Part shown: positions 32,891 to 38,613 of the stretch, piece after piece
How the letters are laid out: each line of letters starts with the position of its first letter
Position numbering within the stretch: position 1 is the first letter of the stretch
From: an uncultured Rikenellaceae bacterium
GTDB taxonomy: Bacteria; Bacteroidota; Bacteroidia; Bacteroidales; Rikenellaceae
Reading direction: 5' to 3'
Assembly: GCA_947054185.1 (NCBI GenBank)
Contig: CAMRVW010000002.1
Span: 1-38,613, forward strand
Length of the DNA stretch: 38,613 nucleotides
Notes under the pieces: model-generated
What the model saw: the letters and a program-made list of their open reading frames with translations, nothing else
What the model was told of the DNA's origin: nothing
Databases searched by the model: none
Program-made: the position numbers and the translations under genes

Positions 32891-34054
32891 CTATTTGAAA
32901 TCTATGAACATCACAATGGGTGCGTTGCCTGCCCGGGCAAGCTCATCGCGCAGATCTTTGCTTTTGACATCGGCAAAAAGCCCCTTTCGCCTCAGTCGGG
33001 CGATATCGCGCGGATATATCACCGTGGCGAAGCTGCCGTCGGCCAATGCGAAGTCGCCCCATGCGCCGGTGCCGCCGTCATAGTCGTTGACAAAGATGCG
33101 AAAACGTGCCGTGAGGTCTTTATAGGTGTACGGCAGGCGGTAACGGCACACACCGCCCTCTGCCCTGTCGTAAACGGCCACGCTCAGAGAGTCGTTGTGG
33201 CGCACCCGCAGATAGATGCGGCCGGGGGTGGACATCACAGACTCTATGTGATACCACTCGGGGGCGATGCGACGAGGCCCTGCCAGACTCACCGTACGGG
33301 TGTAAAGGCTGTCGCCGCCGCGCGATATCACCGCCACGGGACGTACATCGCTGCGGTCTATGGCAAATATGGTGTCGTTGACGGTCGAGAGCACCTCCAT
33401 GCCGCTCTGCGGCCCATATCCGTAAAGCAGGGGCAGGTGAAGACGTCGCGTCTTGCCGCCGCCTGTGTGCTGCCACATGGTGTCGCGGTGAGGCAGCGAG
33501 TTGACCGCAGAGTCGCGGTAATTGGCCACCTCGACGAAGCGGAAACCGTCAGCGTCGATGTCGCCCGAGGGAGGCACCGCCAGTTTGTGCATATAACCGG
33601 GTTGCGGAGTGTGCACCGTCCACCGTCCCTGCGACAATGGCACCGTGCGCAGATGGCGTCCGGCAAAATTGTAAATGTGAACCCTATGACCGCACCCCAC
33701 CAGCAGCAGCCTGTTGCCGCCGTCGACGGCAAGCGACGACACCACGTCGCCCTCGGGCAGAGGCACACGACGCACCATGCGTCCCTTGGTGTCGAACTGA
33801 AGCACACCCTTCACACCCGATGAGGTGAGGAAGATGTAACTTTCGCCGCGTTCCAGACAGACGATGCGACCCAAAGAGACCTTGCCCTCGGTGTCGAGAG
33901 CGACATAACGCACACGGCTCACCACGTCGGAATAACGCAACGTGTCGTCACATGGCGCCACGCCAACGTCTATGGTGGGGATAACCGGAACACGGCACCC
34001 CGCCAACGCAAGCAGCAATATAAGGTATGGCAATATTTTCATGGTCCGTTTCAT
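32891..34054 (-). CDS. Beta-propeller-like lipoprotein (6-bladed NHL/BF type)
   Basis: A predicted lipoprotein of unknown role. The signal peptide ends in a good lipobox (LALAGC, Cys20). The following 365 residues repeat beta-strand patterns such as YIFLTSSGVKGVLQFDTKGRMVRR-like and RLLLVGCGHRVHIYNFAGRH-like segments, each with a 'FD/YN-x-x-G' turn, as in the 6-bladed beta-propeller proteins common in Bacteroidota. No catalytic motif is seen. It starts at ATG 34054; an in-frame ATG at 34042 would give a 4-residue shorter leader. The upstream DNA is a tandem repeat whose copies carry minus-strand promoter boxes, so its expression probably begins there. Confidence 0.7.
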   Translation of the reverse strand: MKRTMKILPYLILLLALAGCRVPVIPTIDVGVAPCDDTLRYSDVVSRVRYVALDTEGKVSLGRIVCLERGESYIFLTSSGVKGVLQFDTKGRMVRRVPLPEGDVVSSLAVDGGNRLLLVGCGHRVHIYNFAGRHLRTVPLSQGRWTVHTPQPGYMHKLAVPPSGDIDADGFRFVEVANYRDSAVNSLPHRDTMWQHTGGGKTRRLHLPLLYGYGPQSGMEVLSTVNDTIFAIDRSDVRPVAVISRGGDSLYTRTVSLAGPRRIAPEWYHIESVMSTPGRIYLRVRHNDSLSVAVYDRAEGGVCRYRLPYTYKDLTARFRIFVNDYDGGTGAWGDFALADGSFATVIYPRDIARLRRKGLFADVKSKDLRDELARAGNAPIVMFIDFK

Positions 34055-34184
34055 ATCATGTCTGCAAAGAGGGGCGTTAAAGCAAGGGCCGTCTTAAGCC
34101 ATAAGCAGAACCTTGCACGGAGCATACGCCGCCCTTTCGCCGCCCCACTTCAGCAAATAACATGCCGTTGGGACAATAACATGA

Positions 34185-34350
34185 CAAAGATACGATTAAG
34201 CGAGAGCAAAAGCAAGTTTACTTGCATTTTGCCGAGCGGGAGTATCTAAGACCGTCAGGTCAAAGATACGATTAAGCCGAGAGGCAAGCAAATTTTATTT
34301 GTTTGACCGAGGCGGAGTATCCTTAGACTTTAGACAAAGATACGGATAAG
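34185..34350 (-). repeat. Tandem palindromic repeat carrying promoter boxes
   Basis: Three copies begin with CAAAGATACG at 34185, 34261 and 34335, a period of about 75 bases. Copies 1 (34185-34249) and 2 (34261-34327) continue with ATTAAGC(C)GAGAG, an internal stem-loop (GCAAAAGCAAGT/ACTTGC-A-TTTTGC in copy 1, CAAAT/ATTTG in copy 2) and close with CCGAG-CGGAGTATC-TTAG; AGATAC and GTATCT form imperfect ends. Copy 3 is cut to about 16 bases. Read on the minus strand, each copy ends in TATCTTTG. The rest of the 388-base gap (34055-34184) holds nothing recognised. Confidence 0.85.
34261..34292 (-). promoter_or_regulatory. Promoter within repeat copy 2, for the lipoprotein gene
   Basis: On the minus strand TTTG (34292-34289), a 20-bp spacer and TATCTTTG (34268-34261) fit the Bacteroidota consensus. 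Copy 1 has the -7 box (34192-34185) but no well-spaced -33 box. Confidence 0.6.
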
Positions 34351-34390
34351 CCTCACGAATCGGAACCGACATTCCGGCCGTATGCTTTTA

Positions 34391-34422
34391 TTTGCCGCAT
34401 GTAAAAGATTTTGTTACATTTG
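34391..34422 (+). promoter_or_regulatory. Promoter of the DUF4254-GT9 unit
   Basis: TTTG (34391-34394), a 20-bp spacer and TACATTTG (34415-34422) match the consensus exactly, ending 20 bases before ATG 34443. This sets the start of the DUF4254 gene. Confidence 0.85.
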
Positions 34423-34442
34423 CAGATAAAAACGCAACAAGC

Positions 34443-35048
34443 ATGACATTCACAGAACTTTGCGGGCAGATATTCACCCGTTCGATAGCCGATTACCATA
34501 TAACCGACAATGTCGACACGCCCGCTGACAACCCCTATCCCGAACGTTCGTTAGAGCATCTTCTCTATCACAAGAACTGGATAGACACAGTTCAATGGCA
34601 CTTTGAAGATATCATACGCGACCCCGGGATAGACCCCTCGGAGGCACTCACGCTCAAACGACGCATAGACGCATCGAACCAGGAGCGCACCGACATGGTC
34701 GAATATATCGACTCCTATTTCCTCGACAAATATTCGTCGGTGACACCGTCCGCCTCGGCCACCATCAACACCGAGAGCCCGGCGTGGGCCGTCGACCGTC
34801 TGTCGATACTCTATCTTAAGATATACCACATGGAGGCCGAGACCCGACGTACCGACACCGACCCTGCCCATCACAAGCAGTGCGCCGACAAGCTGGCGGT
34901 GTTGCAAACTCAGCTGACCGACCTGTCGACAGCCATAGAGGAGCTTTTGTCCGACATAGAGGCGGGACGCAAATATATGAAGGTCTATCGTCAGATGAAG
35001 ATGTACAACGACCCCGCCCTCAACCCCGTACTTTACGCCAAGCAGTGA
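34443..35048 (+). CDS. DUF4254 protein
   Basis: A 201-residue cytoplasmic protein of unknown function, mostly helical. It has the family features: an early NPYPERSLEHLLYHKNWID segment, then EDIIRDP and a late DRLSILYLKIYHME helix. No signal peptide or membrane segment. The start is fixed by the promoter just upstream. In Bacteroidota this family is regularly found directly before a family 9 glycosyltransferase, as here, where the two genes overlap at GTGA. A helper role in lipopolysaccharide-type sugar addition is therefore inferred, not shown. Confidence 0.85.
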   Translation: MTFTELCGQIFTRSIADYHITDNVDTPADNPYPERSLEHLLYHKNWIDTVQWHFEDIIRDPGIDPSEALTLKRRIDASNQERTDMVEYIDSYFLDKYSSVTPSASATINTESPAWAVDRLSILYLKIYHMEAETRRTDTDPAHHKQCADKLAVLQTQLTDLSTAIEELLSDIEAGRKYMKVYRQMKMYNDPALNPVLYAKQ

Positions 35049-36085
35049 AACGACCTCACGACATACTCATAACCCGCTTCTCGGCCATGGGCGACGTGGC
35101 CATGCTGGCGGCGGTGGTAAGGGCGGCAGCGGTGCAGAACCCCGAAGCAAGACTGCATGTGGTGACGCGCAAGGGGTTTGAGCGTTTCTTCCTCTTCGGC
35201 GGCGCACCTTCCAACCTGTCGGTGCAGGGGGTCGACCTCAACGACAAACGTTATTCGTCTCTACCGGGCATCATAAGGCTGGCGGCCGAGTGCCGTCATC
35301 ATTACAGGCCCGACGCCATGGCCGACATGCACTCGTCGCTCAGATCGCGCATCATACGTTTATATCTCAGGCTATGCGGCATAAGGGCTGCGGTGATAGA
35401 CAAGCAACGGAGCCGCAGAAAGCAGCTTGTCGCGCGCCGCAACAAGAGCATGAGCCCGTTGCGTCACATGACGGAGTGTTATGCCGATGTGTTACGCACA
35501 TTGGGACTGACGGTGACATTGGGCGAGACCATACGCAAGGAGAAGTGCAACTCGCCCTTCTTCACGGCCCACACGAGCGGCGCCCCTGCCGTGGGAGTGG
35601 CCCCCTTTGCGCGGCACGAGGGCAAGATATACCCCGTACGGATGATGGAGCAGGTGATAAAAAGGCTCTCGGAGAGCGGGTGCGACATATTCGTATTCGG
35701 AGGGGGCGACAAAGAAGAGGCGGTGGCGAGTCGTTGGGCAGACTCTTATGACCGTGTGGTGTCGGTGATAGGCCGGCTCGACATGGAGGGTGAGATGGCG
35801 CTAATGTCTGAACTCGACGTGATGGTGAGCATGGACTCGGCATCGCAACACATAGCCTCGTTGGTGGGGCTTCAAGTGGTGTCGGTGTGGGGGGCGACGC
35901 ATCCTTATGCCGGTTTCGGCGGGTATGGCCAAGACCCCGACAATATGATAGGCGACAGTGCCGGGTGTCGTCCCTGCTCCATATTCGGCAACAGCCCGTG
36001 TTACAAAGGCACACTCGAGTGTATGCACAACATAGCCCCCGACACCATTGCAGACAAGGTGCTGTCGCGGCTGGGCATGTCGTAA
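35045..36085 (+). CDS. Glycosyltransferase family 9 (heptosyltransferase-like)
   Basis: Probably transfers a heptose or other sugar from a nucleotide donor to the lipid A-core in the cytoplasm. The N-terminal ILITRFSAMGDVAMLAAVV is the family acceptor-domain motif. The donor domain has GVAPFARHEGKIYP and the strongly typical MDSASQHIASLVGLQVVSV followed by WGATHP. The 346-residue form begins with GTG 35045, overlapping the DUF4254 stop (GTGA), where conserved sequence begins. Any longer start would lie inside the previous gene. Sugar and acceptor are not determined. Confidence 0.88.
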   Translation: MKRPHDILITRFSAMGDVAMLAAVVRAAAVQNPEARLHVVTRKGFERFFLFGGAPSNLSVQGVDLNDKRYSSLPGIIRLAAECRHHYRPDAMADMHSSLRSRIIRLYLRLCGIRAAVIDKQRSRRKQLVARRNKSMSPLRHMTECYADVLRTLGLTVTLGETIRKEKCNSPFFTAHTSGAPAVGVAPFARHEGKIYPVRMMEQVIKRLSESGCDIFVFGGGDKEEAVASRWADSYDRVVSVIGRLDMEGEMALMSELDVMVSMDSASQHIASLVGLQVVSVWGATHPYAGFGGYGQDPDNMIGDSAGCRPCSIFGNSPCYKGTLECMHNIAPDTIADKVLSRLGMS

Positions 36086-36215
36086 GCGGGCTTCTTTGAC
36101 GGCCAAACCACGGACGCTCCTGTGGCGTTACCTTTCAGAGAGTTTGACTTCGGCTTCGGCAATCGTCGGCATTGGCATCTGCAACGTTTTATCTTACACA
36201 CTAACAGCACCCTTT

Positions 36216-38117
36216 ATGGACAAGGCCCTTGAGATACTTAAAAGGTATTGGGGTTACGACTCGTTTCGCTCCATTCAGCCCGATGTGATCACCGGCATCA
36301 TGTCGGGGCATGACACTCTTGCGCTCATGCCCACGGGTGGCGGCAAGTCGATAACGTTTCAGGTGCCCGCCTTGTTAATGGATGGCATAGCCATTGTCGT
36401 AACACCGCTCATATCGCTGATGAAAGACCAGGTGGACGCCCTTCGCAAACGTCACATAATGGCGCAGGCGGTACACAGCGGCATGTCGGCAGACGAGATA
36501 GACCGTGTGCTCGACAACTGCGTATATGGCGACTATAAGCTGTTGTACCTGTCGCCCGAGCGGCTCGACACCGACATATTCAAAGCCAGGTTCGAGAAGA
36601 TGAACGTGTCTATGATAGTGGTCGACGAGGCTCACTGCATATCGCAGTGGGGTTACGACTTCAGACCCGCATATCTCAAGATAGCCCGTCTGCGCCAGTG
36701 GGCCCCCGGTGTGCCCGTATTGGCACTCACGGCCACGGCCACAGAGCAGGTGTGCGACGACATAATGAAGAGTCTCCGCTTCAACGCCGACGGCCTTCGC
36801 CTCTCCATGAGCTTCGCGCGTCCCAACATCAGTTATGTGGTGCGGCAGAGTGACGACAAAGACGGCGAGATGTTACGCATACTCAATGCCGTGGGAGGAA
36901 GCGCCATAGTGTATTGCAGGCGGCGCAAAGAGTGCGAGGATGTGGCTCAGCGTCTTAACGAGCATGGCATAAAGGCGCAGTTTTATCACGGCGGTCTCGA
37001 CTATCGCCTGCGGGGAGCGCATCAGGAGGCGTGGCTCACGGGTCAGGTGCGGGTAATGGCCGCGACCAACGCTTTCGGCATGGGAATAGACAAGTCTGAC
37101 GTCAGGGTTGTGATACATTACGAGATGGCCGACTCGCTCGAGGCTTACTATCAGGAGGCAGGGCGCGCAGGTCGTGACGGCAAACGCTCTTATGCCGTGT
37201 TATTGCGGGGATCGGCCGACAAACAGGCCGGAGACAAGCGCATAACGGCCGAGTTTCCACCGATAGAGACGATAAAAGATATTTACGAAGAGGTGCACAA
37301 CTATTTCGGCATCGCCACGGGAGACGGTCGCATGACCACACGCCAGTTCGACATTTTCGATTTCTGCAAACGATTCAACCGTTACTCGCTCACCGTGCTC
37401 AGCTCATTGCGCATATTGCAACTGGCAGGTTATCTTATACTCACGGAAGAGCTCGACAACCCCACGCGCATAATGTTCGTCGTATCGCGCGAAGACCTTT
37501 ACAACGTGCAGATAACCAACTCCGAGCTCGAGAGCCTGATACGCATACTGTTGCGTCTTTACACCGGTGTATTCTCGTCGCTGGTGCCCATAAACGAGGA
37601 GTTCATAGCCCACGCCTCGGGTTACACCGTGCCTTTCGTGTCTGAAGCCTTATTGAGGCTCTCGCGGCTGCGCGTGATTCGTTACATACCGCGCAACCGA
37701 TCGCCTCTTCTGACCCTGTGCGAAGAGCGGCTGCCACGCATGAACATACACATACCCAACCACATATATCACGGACGCATGCAGCAGATGATGTCGCGTC
37801 TTAGCGCCATGACAGAATATACAGACCGCACCGACCGTTGCAGGAGCGTGATGCTGCAAAGTTATTTCGGCGAGAAAGAGCCGCAAGAGTGCGGATGTTG
37901 CGATGTGTGTCTGGCGCGCAAGAAAAACAAGTCCGACAGTCAGGCCGACACAGAGGCACGGATAATGGCTCTGGCAAAGCAAGGCATTTACGACCCCCGT
38001 CAGATAATAACTCTCGTTAAAGGCGACAAAGAACGCATAACCGAGATATTGCGACGCATGATAGGGCAAGGCAGACTCTCAACAGGCAAAGAGGGAATAG
38101 TGACAGTGCCCGATTGA
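36216..38117 (+). CDS. recQ: RecQ-family ATP-dependent DNA helicase
   Basis: 3'-5' DNA helicase for recombination and fork repair. The helicase core has Walker A TGGGKS at 40-45, DEAHCISQWGYDFRP from 137, ALTATAT, ATNAFGMGIDK near 283 and QEAGRAGRDG at 313-322. The zinc cysteines (542, 559, 562, 565) sit near the C-terminus, after a region of about 200 residues, rather than directly behind the helicase core as in E. coli. No HRDC domain is present. This 630-residue layout is the short Bacteroidota type. ATG 36216 starts the conserved sequence; longer frames run into the previous gene. A terminator follows at 38218-38237. Confidence 0.92.
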   Translation: MDKALEILKRYWGYDSFRSIQPDVITGIMSGHDTLALMPTGGGKSITFQVPALLMDGIAIVVTPLISLMKDQVDALRKRHIMAQAVHSGMSADEIDRVLDNCVYGDYKLLYLSPERLDTDIFKARFEKMNVSMIVVDEAHCISQWGYDFRPAYLKIARLRQWAPGVPVLALTATATEQVCDDIMKSLRFNADGLRLSMSFARPNISYVVRQSDDKDGEMLRILNAVGGSAIVYCRRRKECEDVAQRLNEHGIKAQFYHGGLDYRLRGAHQEAWLTGQVRVMAATNAFGMGIDKSDVRVVIHYEMADSLEAYYQEAGRAGRDGKRSYAVLLRGSADKQAGDKRITAEFPPIETIKDIYEEVHNYFGIATGDGRMTTRQFDIFDFCKRFNRYSLTVLSSLRILQLAGYLILTEELDNPTRIMFVVSREDLYNVQITNSELESLIRILLRLYTGVFSSLVPINEEFIAHASGYTVPFVSEALLRLSRLRVIRYIPRNRSPLLTLCEERLPRMNIHIPNHIYHGRMQQMMSRLSAMTEYTDRTDRCRSVMLQSYFGEKEPQECGCCDVCLARKKNKSDSQADTEARIMALAKQGIYDPRQIITLVKGDKERITEILRRMIGQGRLSTGKEGIVTVPD

Positions 38118-38217
38118 CATAGTTTTGCGAAGGCTGACGTTTATTTTGCGAGAACTGCCTCCTTTAATGGTTTACTGGCACTGCCTCCGGCGGCCCTTCC
38201 GGGGGAGGGGTCACGGA

Positions 38218-38237
38218 GGGGTCTCGGACCCCCTTTT
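38218..38237 (+). terminator. Possible terminator after recQ
   Basis: GGGGTC-TCG-GACCCC forms a 6-bp GC stem followed by CTTTT. It lies 100 bases past the recQ stop. Confidence 0.55.
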
Positions 38238-38268
38238 GATATTTTTGAGAGCAAAGACTAATAGGATA

Positions 38269-38313
38269 ATGTCATAAATGTGTTTCGACATTCGTCTTAC
38301 ACATTTATGACAT
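38269..38313. repeat. Perfect 15-bp inverted repeat
   Basis: ATGTCATAAATGTGT at 38269-38283 and its exact complement at 38299-38313, with a 15-base spacer. There is no T run on either side, so it is a poor fit to a terminator. It could be a protein-binding or recombination site. Confidence 0.8.
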
Positions 38314-38613
38314 ATCTGTTTTCGGCCCTGGGGTTGAGTACCTGAAAGATATTCAACATGGGCCATGACTCTGCGGAAAGGGTGCAGAGACAATACGGCA
38401 ATAATAAACGGAGGTGTTACGACAGCAAAGCATAAACGGGCGCTTACGCCAATACTTGTCGAAATCAAGCCTTACTCCCAACTTTGCCCCGCATGGCTCT
38501 TGTTATGCCACCGCGGTCTGAGTGTAACGAAAATCGCACACTGTTCCTTATGCCGGGCTGAGGAACGCAAGCCCGAGCGGCCCGGAGCCTCCGCCAACGG
38601 AGGGCCGCAACAC

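Larger units (their letters stand above)
38118..38613. other. Right-hand end without a recognised gene
   Basis: About 500 bases to the window edge. It contains a terminator, a perfect 15-bp inverted repeat and GC-rich stretches (38181-38220 and 38560-38605) with CCGG/CCTCCG blocks. Short open frames exist on both strands but none has recognisable protein character. Confidence 0.5.

Noticed and set aside
34058..34249. Open frame of about 60 codons across the lipoprotein upstream region
   Set aside because: It runs through the palindromic repeat, has no recognisable protein character and no promoter of its own.
38269..38313. Inverted repeat as a dif site or invertible promoter
   Set aside because: A dif site has 11-bp arms with a 6-bp centre, and the 15-base spacer is too short to hold a promoter; no recombinase gene is nearby.
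38211..38468. 85-codon minus-strand open frame at the right end
   Set aside because: It spans the terminator and the inverted repeat, with no promoter or recognisable protein features. It cannot be excluded, but I cannot support it.

Overview
The window is a stretch of chromosome from a member of the Bacteroidota, most probably an anaerobic gut-type Bacteroidales. The signs seen in the sequence are repeated TAnnTTTG promoter boxes (several with a TTTG box 20 bp upstream), little sign of Shine-Dalgarno sequences before genes, a fused MurF-alanine racemase, a PorT-type barrel protein, DUF4254 next to a family 9 glycosyltransferase, DUF4296, a GH29 fucosidase and the oxygen-sensitive ThiH route to thiazole. 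The DNA looks GC-rich (a mid-50s percentage by eye, not computed), yet isoleucine is written mostly as ATA. Genus cannot be fixed from this window.

Layout. 1-166: tRNA-Tyr (cut by the window edge) and tRNA-Thr on the minus strand. 361-2893: minus-strand operon of a MlaE-type permease, a MlaF-type ATPase and aroC. 3254-6745: plus-strand GH29 fucosidase lipoprotein and aroA. 6875-6949: tRNA-Pro. 7314-16269: plus-strand rnhA, an Ig-like lipoprotein, a PorT-type barrel, rbfA, a LolC/FtsX-type permease, a DUF4296 lipoprotein, an amidohydrolase, a radical SAM protein and prfB with its programmed +1 frameshift. 16531-18999: murF-alr. 19405-27621: minus-strand genes in the order GH2-like protein, plsC, parE, parC, aroK. 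27945-32268: plus-strand thiamine operon thiS, thiE/tenI-like, thiE, thiG, thiH, thiF. 32566-34054: two minus-strand genes, a 50-residue membrane peptide and a beta-propeller-like lipoprotein. 34443-38117: DUF4254 gene, glycosyltransferase 9 and recQ. The last 0.5 kb has no recognisable gene.

Most genes are housekeeping: shikimate pathway (aroC, aroA, aroK), cell wall (murF-alr), lipid and outer-membrane upkeep (mlaE, mlaF, plsC, the LolC-type permease, GT9), translation (rbfA, prfB, three tRNAs), DNA topology and repair (parE, parC, recQ, rnhA) and thiazole synthesis. No transposase, integrase, phage gene or CRISPR array was seen. The most unusual items are the GH2-like protein that has lost its acid/base motif, an almost exclusive use of ATA for isoleucine in the thi genes, a tandem palindromic repeat whose copies each carry a promoter box, two other decaying repeat arrays between genes, and a 15-bp perfect inverted repeat near the right edge. 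I found no convincing new multi-gene system.
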